Source of the DNA: Bacteroidales bacterium
GTDB lineage: Bacteria > Bacteroidota > Bacteroidia > Bacteroidales > UBA1715
Assembly (NCBI GenBank): GCA_031262005.1
Contig: JAISIO010000183.1
Span: 1-23,157 of the forward strand
DNA length: 23,157 nt
Direction: 5' to 3'
Of this stretch, positions 7,386 to 15,828 are shown one piece after another. The notes beneath the pieces were generated by a model. It worked only from the letters and a program-made list of their open reading frames with translations, searched no databases and was not told the origin of the DNA. Numbering within the stretch: the stretch's first letter is position 1; each line of letters opens with the position of its first letter. A program made the translations under genes and the position numbers.

Positions 7386-7931
7386 TTATTTTTTAAATGG
7401 GAAACCAAATTCTTTTAATAATGCAAAACCTTCTTGATCAGTGTTTGCAGTCGTAACTATGGTAATATCCATACCCATCATGCTTGTGATTTTGTCAATC
7501 TCAATCTCTGGGAAAATGATTTGTTCCGTAATACCGAACGTATAGTTACCTCGTTTGTCCAATTTTGTGTTAAAACCTTGGAAATCACGAATACGTGGTA
7601 ATGCAGCCGAAATCAATCGTTCCAAAAATTCGTACATCATATTGCGGCGCAATGTTACGCGAACTCCTACCGGAACGCCTTTACGCAATTTAAAATTCGA
7701 GATGTCTTTTTTAGAATACGTAGCAACGGCTTTTTGACCGGCGATTAATGTGAGTTCATTAATTGCTGTTTCAATAATTTTTTTGTCGGCTACTGCTTTT
7801 CCAAGACCCATATTTATTACAATTTTCTCGATACGAGGAACTTGCATTTTTGATTTATAACCAAATTCTTTTTGTAAGTTAGCTTGAACTTTTTCAAGAT
7901 AAACTTGTTTCAGTGTAGGTGTGTAAGCCAT
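7386..7931 (-). CDS. rplE: 50S ribosomal protein L5
   Basis: L5 binds 5S rRNA in the central protuberance and touches the P-site tRNA and S13. The product is 181 aa. Its signature VPRIEKIVINMGLGKAVADK is followed by SKKDISNFKLRKGVPVGVRV and ITEQIIFPEIEIDKI. The ATG overlaps the rplX stop by one base (TAATG), which implies translational coupling. A GGAGG stretch inside the end of rplX lies 10 nt upstream of this start, which is notable in a genome with few Shine-Dalgarno sites. Confidence 0.97.
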   Translation of the reverse strand: MAYTPTLKQVYLEKVQANLQKEFGYKSKMQVPRIEKIVINMGLGKAVADKKIIETAINELTLIAGQKAVATYSKKDISNFKLRKGVPVGVRVTLRRNMMYEFLERLISAALPRIRDFQGFNTKLDKRGNYTFGITEQIIFPEIEIDKITSMMGMDITIVTTANTDQEGFALLKEFGFPFKK

Positions 7932-8254
7932 TATTTAATCTCCTCCCCTGTCTTTTTTGAATAACGCACTAATTTTCCATTATCATTCAGCTTTTTGCCA
8001 ACTCTTGTTGGTTTTCCTGTCGCAGGATTAATAAGCATAAGATTTGAAACATGAATAGGAGCTTCTTGTTTGATAATTCCACCTTGTGGATTTTTTGCAT
8101 TTGGTTTCGTATGTTTTGAAATCAAATTTAAACCTTCTACTACTGCTCGGTCGGTTTTGGTTTCCATTTTGAGAACTTTTCCTTCTCGTCCTTTATCATC
8201 ACCCGACAACACCAGTACGGTATCTCCTTTTTTTATGTGATATTTACTTTGCAT
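7931..8254 (-). CDS. rplX: 50S ribosomal protein L24
   Basis: L24 is an assembly-initiating 50S protein near the exit tunnel. The 107-aa product has a KOW motif near its N terminus (HIKKGDTVLVLSGDDKGREG), then the stretch KVLKMETKTDRAVVEGLNLI with KHTKPN, and the family motif GGIIKQEAPIHVSNLMLINP. Its stop codon overlaps the rplE start by one base. The sequence encoding its last residues (GEE before IK) creates a purine run that can serve as the rplE ribosome binding site. Confidence 0.97.
   Translation of the reverse strand: MQSKYHIKKGDTVLVLSGDDKGREGKVLKMETKTDRAVVEGLNLISKHTKPNAKNPQGGIIKQEAPIHVSNLMLINPATGKPTRVGKKLNDNGKLVRYSKKTGEEIK
7941..7948 (-). promoter_or_regulatory. Shine-Dalgarno-like site for rplE inside rplX
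   Basis: The minus strand reads GGGGAGGA, containing a full GGAGG core, 10 nt before the rplE ATG. It lies in the final codons of rplX, so it is also coding sequence. Most genes here have A/T-rich leaders without such a core, so this may reflect a real need at the overlapping rplX-rplE junction, or only a Gly-Glu-Glu codon run. Confidence 0.45.
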
Positions 8255-8273
8255 TTCTGTTAACTGTTACAAA

Positions 8274-8642
8274 TTATAATACTTCCGGTGCCAATGAAAC
8301 AATTTTCATGTATTGTTTGTCGCGCAATTCACGTCCAACCGGACCGAATATACGAGTTCCTCTCATTTCTCCGGCTTCGTTCAACAATACCACTGCATTG
8401 TCGTCAAAACGAATATATGAGCCGTCAGGGCGTTTTACTTCTTTTTTAGTGCGAACTATAACTCCTTTGGTTACTTGTCCTTTTTTTACGTTACCATTAG
8501 GCATAGCATCTTTTACGGTTACCACAATTTTATCTCCAATTGAGGCATAACGTCGAGCTGTTCCTCCAAGTACACGAATACAAAGAACTTCTTTTGCACC
8601 GCTGTTGTCAGCTACATTTAATCTTGATTCTTGTTGTATCAT
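8274..8642 (-). CDS. rplN: 50S ribosomal protein L14
   Basis: L14 forms intersubunit bridges and interacts with L19. The product is 122 aa, the normal length. It begins MIQQESRLNVADNSGAKEVL and includes CIRVLGGTARRYASIGDKIV and the signature RFDDNAVVLLNEAGEMRGTR, ending FGPVGRELRDKQYMKIVSLA plus PEVL. Its start lies one base after the rpsQ stop, so the two are probably translated in a coupled way. Confidence 0.97.
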   Translation of the reverse strand: MIQQESRLNVADNSGAKEVLCIRVLGGTARRYASIGDKIVVTVKDAMPNGNVKKGQVTKGVIVRTKKEVKRPDGSYIRFDDNAVVLLNEAGEMRGTRIFGPVGRELRDKQYMKIVSLAPEVL

Positions 8643-8643
8643 C

Positions 8644-8898
8644 TTATCTCGCTCTTTCTATTATTTCTACTAATCGCCAGCATTTTGTTTTGCTCAATGG
8701 GCGAGTTTCCATTATTCTTACAGTATCACCTTCCGTACAGTCATTTTTTTCGTCGTGGGCGACAAATTTAGTAGTTTTTTTCAAAAACTTACCATACATT
8801 GCGTGTTTTACTTTTCTTTCTACTGCAACTACTATGGATTTATCCATTTTGTTGCTTACTACGACACCGATTCGTTCTTTTCTGAAATTTCTTTCCAT
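8644..8898 (-). CDS. rpsQ: 30S ribosomal protein S17
   Basis: S17 is an OB-fold primary binder of the 16S rRNA 5' domain. The product is 84 aa. It starts MERNFRKERIGVVVSNKMDK and shows the family stretch KSIVVAVERKVKHAMYGKFL, then KKTTKFVAHDEKNDC, GDTVRIMETRPLSKTKCWRL and the VEIIERAR end. It is packed between rpmC (11 nt) and rplN (1 nt), the usual L29-S17-L14 order. Confidence 0.97.
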   Translation of the reverse strand: MERNFRKERIGVVVSNKMDKSIVVAVERKVKHAMYGKFLKKTTKFVAHDEKNDCTEGDTVRIMETRPLSKTKCWRLVEIIERAR

Positions 8899-8909
8899 TG
8901 TAGATACTA

Positions 8910-9101
8910 TTAATTAAGTTCTCGTTCTTTAATTATCGTATTAATACGAGCTATCGTTTTACGAGCTTCTTTTATTTTGTTTGGATTTTCCAAAGGTGTA
9001 ATCACATGATTCAATTTCATGCGTGAATAGTTATCTACCTCTGCTTGAAGTTTTTCAACTATTTCTTTTTCCGACAGTTCTCTAATTTCTGCTGCTTTCA
9101 T
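8910..9101 (-). CDS. rpmC: 50S ribosomal protein L29
   Basis: L29 lies at the exit-tunnel rim beside L23, where trigger factor and the signal recognition particle dock. The product is a 63-aa helical hairpin starting MKAAEIRELSEKEIVEKLQA. The second helix contains ITPLENPNKIKEARKTIARI and NTIIKERELN, the family's terminal motif. It lies 18 nt after rplP and 11 nt before rpsQ. Confidence 0.97.
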   Translation of the reverse strand: MKAAEIRELSEKEIVEKLQAEVDNYSRMKLNHVITPLENPNKIKEARKTIARINTIIKERELN

Positions 9102-9119
9102 TGTATTGTTAATTTTCTA

Positions 9120-9539
9120 CTATTCTTGATAATCATTACGTACAATAAACTTGGTAGTTACCGGAAGTTTTTGCGCAGCCAAGCGCAATGCTTCTTTTGC
9201 AATTTCTAATGGAACACCTTCAGCTTCAAATAGTATTCGTCCCGGTGTTACCGGAGCTACCCAATGAGATAAAGCTCCTTTCCCTTTACCCATACGCACC
9301 TCTGCTGGTTTCGATGTAACCGGTTTGTCCGGAAAAATACGTATCCAAATTTGTCCTTCACGTTTCATATAACGTGTTACCGCAATACGAGCAGCTTCTA
9401 TTTGGCGAGATGTTATCCAACATGTCTCCAATGTTTTGATACCAAATGAACCAAATGCAAGTTCTGTTCCTCTATGAGCAACTCCCTTCATTTTGCCTTT
9501 CTGCTGTTTTCTGTATTTTGTTTTCTTTGGTTGTAACAT
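9120..9539 (-). CDS. rplP: 50S ribosomal protein L16
   Basis: L16 organises the A-site tRNA elbow region of the 50S subunit and is essential for late assembly. The product is 139 aa. It begins MLQPKKTKYRKQQKGKMKGV and includes the family stretches GSFGIKTLETCWITSRQIEA, RIFPDKPVTSKPAEVRMGKG and KGALSHWVAPVTPGRILFEA. It lies 18 nt after rpsC. Its length is normal and no features suggesting altered function were seen. Confidence 0.97.
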   Translation of the reverse strand: MLQPKKTKYRKQQKGKMKGVAHRGTELAFGSFGIKTLETCWITSRQIEAARIAVTRYMKREGQIWIRIFPDKPVTSKPAEVRMGKGKGALSHWVAPVTPGRILFEAEGVPLEIAKEALRLAAQKLPVTTKFIVRNDYQE

Positions 9540-9557
9540 TGCTTTGTAATCTTATAA

Positions 9558-10268
9558 TTATTTTTTATTACGTTTTCTGGTTAGCGGCGCCGATTTTTTA
9601 TATACGCCTGTCGATTGATTTGCATTTGGACTTAAATCCACATTGCCATACACTTCGCCTTTAAAAATCCACACTTTCAAGCCTAATTTGCCATATGTGG
9701 TTTGTGCCGCTGTACTTGCATAGTCTATATCAGCACGCAAAGTGTGCAATGGAGTTCGTCCTTCTTTGTACATTTCCGAACGAGCCATTTCCGCACCATT
9801 CAAACGTCCTGATATTTGAATTTTAATACCTTCGGCACCCATACGCATAGCCGAAGCTATTGCCATTTTGATTGCTCTACGGTATGCTACCCTTCCTTCC
9901 AATTGACGTGCAATGCTATCGCCTACAATAATTGCATCGAGTTCAGGGCGTTTAATTTCAAATATATTGATTTGCACCTCTTTATTTGAAATCTTTTTCA
10001 ACTCTTCTTTTAGTTTATCAACTTCTTGACCACCTTTTCCGATAATAACACCCGGACGAGCAGTGTTGATAGTGATAGTTACTAATTTTAGTGTTCGTTC
10101 AATGATTATTTTTGAGATACTTGCTTTGGCAAGACGAGCATACAAGTATCTACGGATTTTATAATCTTCATGTAGTTTTTCTACATAGTCATTACCTCCG
10201 TACCAGTTAGAATCCCAACCTTTTATAATTCCTAATCTGTTTGCTATTGGATTTACTTTTTGTCCCAT
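9558..10268 (-). CDS. rpsC: 30S ribosomal protein S3
   Basis: S3 forms part of the mRNA entry channel and its helicase activity. The product is 236 aa. It begins MGQKVNPIANRLGIIKGWDS. A type-II KH domain carries the loop PGVIIGKGGQEVDKLKEELK. The C-terminal domain shows GCE-less but typical motifs RLNGAEMARSEMYKEGRTPL and HTLRADIDYASTAAQTTYGK, followed by LGLKVWIFKGE. It lies 11 nt after rplV and 18 nt before rplP. Confidence 0.97.
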   Translation of the reverse strand: MGQKVNPIANRLGIIKGWDSNWYGGNDYVEKLHEDYKIRRYLYARLAKASISKIIIERTLKLVTITINTARPGVIIGKGGQEVDKLKEELKKISNKEVQINIFEIKRPELDAIIVGDSIARQLEGRVAYRRAIKMAIASAMRMGAEGIKIQISGRLNGAEMARSEMYKEGRTPLHTLRADIDYASTAAQTTYGKLGLKVWIFKGEVYGNVDLSPNANQSTGVYKKSAPLTRKRNKK

Positions 10269-10279
10269 GAATAAAAATT

Positions 10280-10684
10280 TTATGCTTCTACATTAATGGT
10301 ATCTACTACAACGGTAACGTGGTTTGAACGTTTACGTATTCTGTGTGCGCGACCTTGCGGTGCTGGCTGAATGCGTTTCATCATTCGACCTTCGTCCACA
10401 AAAATTTCTTTCACAAACAATTGGTTGTCTTCTATGCGTTTACCTTCATTTTTTTGTTGCCAGTTGTTAATTGCGCTCAATACAAGTTTCTCAACTTTTC
10501 GCGATGCTTCTTTAGTTGAATATTTCAAAATATCCAAAGCATTGTTCACTTCTCTGCCTCGTATCATATCGGCAACTAAGCGCATTTTTCGTGGCGATGA
10601 AGGGCAATCACGCAAAATAGCAAAGGCTTTCATCTTTTTAGCCTCTTTGTATTTATCGGCTGTTATTTTTTTTCTATTACTCAT
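10280..10684 (-). CDS. rplV: 50S ribosomal protein L22
   Basis: L22 lines the peptide exit tunnel; its beta-hairpin tip is a site of macrolide-resistance mutations in other species. The product is 134 aa, longer than E. coli L22 (110 aa). The difference is a basic 17-residue N-terminal extension (MSNRKKITADKYKEAKK) before the conserved core, which starts MKAFAILRDCPSSPRKMRLV. An internal ATG at residue 18 could start the core alone. I kept the upstream ATG because similar extensions are usual in this phylum and the spacing after rpsS is then 10 nt. The hairpin keeps GRMMKRIQPAPQGRAHRIRK. Confidence 0.95.
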   Translation of the reverse strand: MSNRKKITADKYKEAKKMKAFAILRDCPSSPRKMRLVADMIRGREVNNALDILKYSTKEASRKVEKLVLSAINNWQQKNEGKRIEDNQLFVKEIFVDEGRMMKRIQPAPQGRAHRIRKRSNHVTVVVDTINVEA

Positions 10685-10694
10685 AACTTAGCTC

Positions 10695-10970
10695 TTATTT
10701 CTTTTTATTTTTCTTACCGGCATGACCTCTAAAATTCCTTGTTGGTGCAAATTCGCCCAATTTGTGTCCCACCATATTTTCAGTTACATATACGGGAATA
10801 AATTTATTACCGTTGTGTACTGCCACAGTGTGTCCTACAAAATCAGGAGAAATCATAGATGCTCTCGCCCACGTTTTTACTACTGTTTTTTTGCCACTAT
10901 CATTCATTCCAAGAACTTTGCGTTCCAAATTGAAATCAATATATGGTCCTTTTTTTAGAGAACGACTCAT
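10695..10970 (-). CDS. rpsS: 30S ribosomal protein S19
   Basis: S19 forms a 30S head complex with S13 and contacts the tRNAs. The 91-aa product begins MSRSLKKGPYIDFNLERKVL. It includes KTWARASMISPDFVGHTVAV and the signature GHKLGEFAPTRNFRGHAGKK, ending NKKK. It lies 18 nt after rplB and 10 nt before rplV, the usual S10-operon order. Confidence 0.97.
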   Translation of the reverse strand: MSRSLKKGPYIDFNLERKVLGMNDSGKKTVVKTWARASMISPDFVGHTVAVHNGNKFIPVYVTENMVGHKLGEFAPTRNFRGHAGKKNKKK

Positions 10971-10988
10971 AACGTGTGTTTAATTAAA

Positions 10989-11813
10989 TTATTTCTTTCT
11001 TCTTTCAATGATTAACTTAGTTGATGCTTTTTTAGGCGCACGTGTTTTGTACCCTTTTGCCGGCAAGCCTTTGCGTGAACGTGGATGTCCACCCGATGCT
11101 CTACCTTCACCACCACCCATTGGGTGATCAACAGGGTTCATTACCACACCTCTCACTCGTGGACGGCGACCCAACCAGCGTGAGCGACCTGCTTTACCTG
11201 AACGAAGAAGTGAGTATTCTGAATTTGAAACGCTACCTATTGTTGCTTTACAAGTAACTAAAATCATACGAGTTTCGCCTGATGGTAATTTGATAATTGC
11301 AAATTTGCCATCGCGTGAAGCTAACTGAGCGTATGTTCCGGCACTACGAGCTAATTGCGCTCCTTTTCCGGGTGTTAATTCAATATTATGAATGATAGTT
11401 CCAAGTGGAATTTCTTTCAAATACAAGCAGTTTCCTAATTCAGGCTCAACGCCCTCACCTGCTTCTATTTTTTGTCCTACTTGAATGCCGTTTGGAGCAA
11501 TAATGTAGCGTTTTTCGCCATCAGCATATTGCACCAATGAAATATAAGCACTTCTGTTTGGGTCATACTCCAAAGAAATCACTTCAGCTTGAACGTTTTC
11601 TTTGTCGCGTTTGAAATCTATAATACGATATTTTCTTTTATGACCGCCACCTATATAACGCATTGTCATTTTACCTGTATTGTTTCGTCCCCCCGTGCGT
11701 TTGATTGGTTCAAGAAGAGATTTTTCAGGTTTTATCTTTGTAAGTCCAGTATTCACGGCAACAATCTTATGTCGTTGCCCCGGAGTTATCGGTTTTAATT
11801 TTTTTACTGCCAT
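10989..11813 (-). CDS. rplB: 50S ribosomal protein L2
   Basis: L2 is one of the most conserved 50S proteins, needed for subunit association and for the peptidyl-transferase centre. The product is 274 aa. It begins MAVKKLKPITPGQRHKIVAV. Motifs include GRNNTGKMTMRYIGGGHKRK, GTIIHNIELTPGKGAQLARS and the signature VVMNPVDHPMGGGEGRASGG. The last contains the conserved histidine equivalent to E. coli H229. The basic tail includes KGYKTRAPKKASTKLIIERR. It lies 6 nt after rplW and 18 nt before rpsS. Confidence 0.97.
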   Translation of the reverse strand: MAVKKLKPITPGQRHKIVAVNTGLTKIKPEKSLLEPIKRTGGRNNTGKMTMRYIGGGHKRKYRIIDFKRDKENVQAEVISLEYDPNRSAYISLVQYADGEKRYIIAPNGIQVGQKIEAGEGVEPELGNCLYLKEIPLGTIIHNIELTPGKGAQLARSAGTYAQLASRDGKFAIIKLPSGETRMILVTCKATIGSVSNSEYSLLRSGKAGRSRWLGRRPRVRGVVMNPVDHPMGGGEGRASGGHPRSRKGLPAKGYKTRAPKKASTKLIIERRKK

Positions 11814-11819
11814 CGCTTA

Positions 11820-12110
11820 TTAAATATTACTATAGAAGTCTATTGTTTCTCCTTTTTTTACAGTTACAATCGCTTTTTTGAATGAGTTTGTTTTACCAGT
11901 GATTAAACCCGCTTTTGTGTTACGAGTTTTTACTTTTCCGGCATAACGCATAGTGTTTACAGCCTCAACGGTTACACTATACATTTCTTCAATCGATTTT
12001 TTTATCTGTTCTTTATCGGCACGTTTATCTACAACAAATCCATATTGGTTCAACGTGTCGCTTTTTTTCGACATTTTCTCTGTTATGAGTGGTTTTTGTA
12101 AGATTTCCAT
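11820..12110 (-). CDS. rplW: 50S ribosomal protein L23
   Basis: L23 sits at the tunnel exit and provides the main docking site for trigger factor. From the ATG at 12108-12110 the product is 96 aa and begins MEILQKPLITEKMSKKSDTL, the standard L23 start. An in-frame TTG at 12114-12116 would add two residues and place the start at the very end of rplD; the ATG leaves a 6-nt gap and fits the family. The core motifs YGFVVDKRADKEQIKKSIEE and VNTMRYAGKVKTRNT are present. It lies 6 nt before rplB. Confidence 0.95.
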   Translation of the reverse strand: MEILQKPLITEKMSKKSDTLNQYGFVVDKRADKEQIKKSIEEMYSVTVEAVNTMRYAGKVKTRNTKAGLITGKTNSFKKAIVTVKKGETIDFYSNI

Positions 12111-12116
12111 TACCAA

Positions 12117-12743
12117 TTATTTAAAATTATTCTCAATTTCTTCTACCGAACTTTCTAATATCACGATATTACCAGCTTTCAACAAATCGTAAGTATTTAT
12201 ATCACAAGCACTTACGGTTGCACATTGCGGTAAATTGCGAGAGGACAAATATACATTTTTATTTGATTCAGGTAATATAATTAAAAAGTTTTTATTATTT
12301 ATTTTGAGATTTTCTTGTATCTCAATCATTTTCTTAGTTTTAGGAGTTTCAAAATCGAAATCTTCAACTATCACAATAGCATTTTCTTTCAATTTTGATG
12401 ACAACACTGATCTGCGAGCCAAATCTTTTACTTTTTTGTTTACTTTTTGCAAGTAATCGTGAGGTTTCGGACCAAAAATTCTACCTCCACCACGATACAT
12501 TGGATTGTTCGCACTACCTGCACGAGCACCGCCTGTACCTTTTTGTCGTTTCAATTTTTTTGTACTACCTGCTACTTGGTTACGCTCTTTTGATGCGTGA
12601 GTTCCTTGTCGTTTGTTTGCCAATATTGCTTTTACATCTAAATAAACAGCGTGTTCATTGGGCTCTATACCGAATATAGTTTCGTCTAACGCAACTTTTT
12701 TATTCGTATCTTTTCCTTGTATATCTTTAACTACTATTTCCAT
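12117..12743 (-). CDS. rplD: 50S ribosomal protein L4
   Basis: L4 has a long loop that reaches into the exit tunnel, and in E. coli it also represses the S10 operon. The product is 208 aa. The loop region carries RQGTHASKERNQVAGSTKKL, GTGGARAGSANNPMYRGGGR and IFGPKPHDYLQKVNKK. The C-terminal domain is a Rossmann-like region ending in SVEEIENNFK. The gaps are 9 nt to rplC and 6 nt to rplW. No S10-leader structure of the E. coli type can precede this gene cluster, because rpsJ directly follows fusA. Confidence 0.97.
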   Translation of the reverse strand: MEIVVKDIQGKDTNKKVALDETIFGIEPNEHAVYLDVKAILANKRQGTHASKERNQVAGSTKKLKRQKGTGGARAGSANNPMYRGGGRIFGPKPHDYLQKVNKKVKDLARRSVLSSKLKENAIVIVEDFDFETPKTKKMIEIQENLKINNKNFLIILPESNKNVYLSSRNLPQCATVSACDINTYDLLKAGNIVILESSVEEIENNFK

Positions 12744-12752
12744 TACGTTAGA

Positions 12753-13373
12753 TTATTTAGTTATTATTACATATCCGCCTTTTGCTCCGGGAACTGCTCC
12801 TTTCACTAAAATTACGTTTTTATCGGCAAGTACTTTTACAACTTCAAGGTTCTCAGTTTTCACACGGTTGCCACCCATTTGACCACCCATACGCATTCCT
12901 TTGAATACACGTGAAGGTGTAGAACACGCTCCGATAGAACCCGGTGCGCGCAAACGGTTATGCTGACCGTGAGTACTTTCGCCTACCCCGCCGAATCCGT
13001 GGCGTTTTACAACACCTTGAAATCCGCGTCCTTTGGTATTACCTGCTATATCAAGATAATCACCTTCGGTTATAATACTTGCTACATCGAGCACATCGCC
13101 CAATTGCACTTGTTTTTCAAAATCTCTGATTTCTACTACTTGACGTTTTGGAGTAGAACTCGCTTTTTTGAAGTGTCCCAATTCTGCTTTTGTAGTGTTT
13201 TTCTCTTTTTTATCGTCAAACGCTAATTGTACTGAATTGTAACCATCTGTTTCTACTGTTTTCACTTGTGTAACCACACAAGGTCCTGTTTCGATAACAG
13301 TACATGCAACATTTTTACCATCGGGCAAAAATATTGATGTCATTCCTATTTTTTTTCCTAAAATACCGAGCAT
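12753..13373 (-). CDS. rplC: 50S ribosomal protein L3
   Basis: L3 starts 50S assembly, and its central extension reaches the peptidyl-transferase centre. The product is 206 aa. It begins MLGILGKKIGMTSIFLPDGK. The signature RGFQGVVKRHGFGGVGESTH and the following HGQHNRLRAPGSIGACSTPS with RVFKGMRMGGQMGGNRVKTE are characteristic. It lies 19 nt after rpsJ and 9 nt before rplD. Confidence 0.97.
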   Translation of the reverse strand: MLGILGKKIGMTSIFLPDGKNVACTVIETGPCVVTQVKTVETDGYNSVQLAFDDKKEKNTTKAELGHFKKASSTPKRQVVEIRDFEKQVQLGDVLDVASIITEGDYLDIAGNTKGRGFQGVVKRHGFGGVGESTHGQHNRLRAPGSIGACSTPSRVFKGMRMGGQMGGNRVKTENLEVVKVLADKNVILVKGAVPGAKGGYVIITK

Positions 13374-13392
13374 TTTTTTACTTTTTTACGTA

Positions 13393-13698
13393 TCACACTT
13401 TAATTTCTACTTCTACACCACTTGGCAACTCTAATTTCATTAACGCATCAACGGTTTTCGACGTACTGCTGTAAATGTCCAACAAACGTTTGTGCGCTGT
13501 TAATTGAAATTGTTCACGAGCTTTTTTGTTTACGTGAGTAGAACGTAAAACAGTAAAAATTCTCTTGTGAGTTGGCAGCGGAATCGGACCACTTACTACC
13601 GCTCCGGTAGTTTTAACGGTTTTTACGATTTTCTCGGCAGATTTATCTACCAGATTGTAATCGTATGATTTCAACTTGATTCTAATTTTTTGACTCAT
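13393..13698 (-). CDS. rpsJ: 30S ribosomal protein S10
   Basis: S10 is a 30S head protein that also serves in transcription antitermination with NusB in other bacteria. The product is 101 aa, begins MSQKIRIKLKSYDYNLVDKS and carries the signature TGAVVSGPIPLPTHKRIFTV, followed by RSTHVNKKAREQFQLTAHKR. It starts 18 nt after the fusA stop. This is the str-S10 junction; in many other bacteria tuf stands here. Confidence 0.97.
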   Translation of the reverse strand: MSQKIRIKLKSYDYNLVDKSAEKIVKTVKTTGAVVSGPIPLPTHKRIFTVLRSTHVNKKAREQFQLTAHKRLLDIYSSTSKTVDALMKLELPSGVEVEIKV

Positions 13699-13716
13699 GC
13701 CTATTATTATTATTTA

Positions 13717-15807
13717 TTATTTACTTTTGCTAATTATTCCTTCTGCTAAGTTCGTAGGAACTTGTTCAAAGTGGTCAAACTCCATTGTTGATGTTGCACG
13801 ACCCGAAGTGATTGTACGCAAATCAGTTACATAGCCAAACATTTCGGCAAGCGGAACAAATGCTTTCACTACGCTTGCATTATTTTTGGTATCCATACCG
13901 CGAATTTGTCCACGACGTTTATTTAAGTCGCCTACTACATCACCCATGTACTCTTCCGGTGTAACTACTTCAACTTTCATTATCGGTTCAAGTAATTTCG
14001 GTCCTGCTTTTGCACACGATTCACGGAAAGCGATTTTCGCACAAATTTCAAATGACAATGCGTCAGAGTCCACATCATGGTACGAACCGTCCATAAGTTG
14101 TACTCGAAGTGATTCTACAGGATAGCCTGCTAATACACCATTGTCCATTGCTTGTTTGAAGCCTTTTTCAATTGAAGGTATAAATTCTTTCGGAATGTTA
14201 CCACCTTTCACGTAATCTTCAAATACAAGTCCTTCTTTACCTTCGGGTGCAGGACCAATTTTGAATACAATATCGGCAAATTTACCACGTCCACCCGATT
14301 GTTTTTTGTACAATTCGCGGTGTTCAACTTCGGTAGTAATACATTCTTTGTAGTTTACCTGTGGTGCGCCTTGATTACATTCTACTTTAAATTCGCGTTT
14401 CAAACGGTCTATAAGAATATCCAAGTGCAACTCACCCATACCGCTAATTACGGTTTGTCCGGTTTCTTGATTTGTTTTTACGGTAAATGTTGGGTCTTCT
14501 TCTGCAAGTTTAGCAAGTGCATTACCCAATTTATCCACATCGGCTTTTGTTTTCGGCTCAATTGCCAAACCAATTACCGGTTCGGGGAATACCATTGATT
14601 CTAACACAATCGGGTGTTTTTCGTCGCACAATGTATCACCTGTTTTAATATCTTTAAAACCAACACCTGCGCCTATATCACCTGCATCAATACGATCAAT
14701 CGGATTTTGTTTATTGGCGTGCATTTGATAAATACGAGAAATACGTTCTTTGTTCTCGCTACGAGTGTTGTATACGTATGAACCGGCTTCTAACGAACCT
14801 GAATACACACGGAAGAAACACAAACGTCCAACAAATGGGTCGGTTGCGATTTTAAATGCAAGTGCACAGAAAGGCTCTTCATTTAATGGTTGGCGAGAAA
14901 TTTCTTCCCCTGTTCGTGGGTCAGTTCCTTTTGCACCTTGTTTATCTAACGGACTTGGTAACAATTCCATTACATAGTTCAACATGGTTTGCACACCTTT
15001 GTTTTTGAACGAAGAACCGCAACACATAGGAATAACTTTGTTTGCAAGACAAGCTTTGCGCAATGCTGCAAGAATTTCGTCTTCCGAAATTGAATTAGGG
15101 TCATCGAAGAATTTTTCCATAATAGAATCGTCAAATTCTGCAACCGATTCTAACAGTTTTTCGCGCCATTCGGCAACTTCGGCTTTCAAATCGTCAGGAA
15201 TTGGAACTTCGTTGTAAGTCATACCCTTATCATCTTCGTTCCACACCATACCTTTGTTTGTAACAAGGTCTACCACGCCTTTGAATGTTTCTTCGGCACC
15301 AATTGGAATTTGAAGCGGAATTGCATTACCACCCAACATTTCGCGTACTTGGCGTACAACATTCAAGAAGTCGGCACCTTGACGGTCCATTTTATTTACG
15401 AAACCTATACGGGTTACATTATAATTGTCTGCCAAACGCCAGTTTGTTTCCGATTGAGGTTCTACGCCATCAACGGCTGAAAACAAAAACACCAAACCAT
15501 CGAGAATGCGGAGCGAACGATTTACCTCAACAGTAAAATCCACGTGACCCGGAGTGTCGATTATGTTTAGTTTATATTCATTGCCTTTGTATTTCCAAAA
15601 GCAAGTGGTTGCTGCCGATGTAATTGTAATCCCACGTTCTTGTTCTTGCACCATCCAGTCCATTGTAGCACCACCATCGTGAACTTCGCCGATTTTGTGA
15701 TTTACACCTGCGTAATAAAGAATACGCTCCGACGTTGTGGTTTTACCAGCATCAATGTGCGCTGCAATACCAATGTTGCGCGTATATTGTAAGTCTCTTT
15801 TTGCCAT
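13717..15807 (-). CDS. fusA: Elongation factor G
   Basis: EF-G is the GTPase that drives ribosomal translocation and, with RRF, recycling. The product is 696 aa, close to the 704 aa of E. coli EF-G. The G domain has G1 AHIDAGKT (residues 16-23), G2 RGITI (58-62), G3 DTPGH (84-88) and G4 NKMD (138-141). Domains II to V follow, with GMGELHLDILIDRLKREFKV and ending PTNLAEGIISKSK. It lies 21 nt after rpsG and 18 nt before rpsJ. It belongs to the translocating EF-G class by position in the str operon; EF-G2 paralogues are usually elsewhere. No fusidic-acid inference is made. Confidence 0.97.
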   Translation of the reverse strand: MAKRDLQYTRNIGIAAHIDAGKTTTSERILYYAGVNHKIGEVHDGGATMDWMVQEQERGITITSAATTCFWKYKGNEYKLNIIDTPGHVDFTVEVNRSLRILDGLVFLFSAVDGVEPQSETNWRLADNYNVTRIGFVNKMDRQGADFLNVVRQVREMLGGNAIPLQIPIGAEETFKGVVDLVTNKGMVWNEDDKGMTYNEVPIPDDLKAEVAEWREKLLESVAEFDDSIMEKFFDDPNSISEDEILAALRKACLANKVIPMCCGSSFKNKGVQTMLNYVMELLPSPLDKQGAKGTDPRTGEEISRQPLNEEPFCALAFKIATDPFVGRLCFFRVYSGSLEAGSYVYNTRSENKERISRIYQMHANKQNPIDRIDAGDIGAGVGFKDIKTGDTLCDEKHPIVLESMVFPEPVIGLAIEPKTKADVDKLGNALAKLAEEDPTFTVKTNQETGQTVISGMGELHLDILIDRLKREFKVECNQGAPQVNYKECITTEVEHRELYKKQSGGRGKFADIVFKIGPAPEGKEGLVFEDYVKGGNIPKEFIPSIEKGFKQAMDNGVLAGYPVESLRVQLMDGSYHDVDSDALSFEICAKIAFRESCAKAGPKLLEPIMKVEVVTPEEYMGDVVGDLNKRRGQIRGMDTKNNASVVKAFVPLAEMFGYVTDLRTITSGRATSTMEFDHFEQVPTNLAEGIISKSK

Positions 15808-15828
15808 TGTATTATTGGTCTTTTAAAA

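Noticed and set aside
12111..12116. TTG start for rplW directly abutting the rplD stop
   Set aside because: The ATG two codons later matches the L23 family start, and TTG starts are much less likely when an ATG is adjacent.
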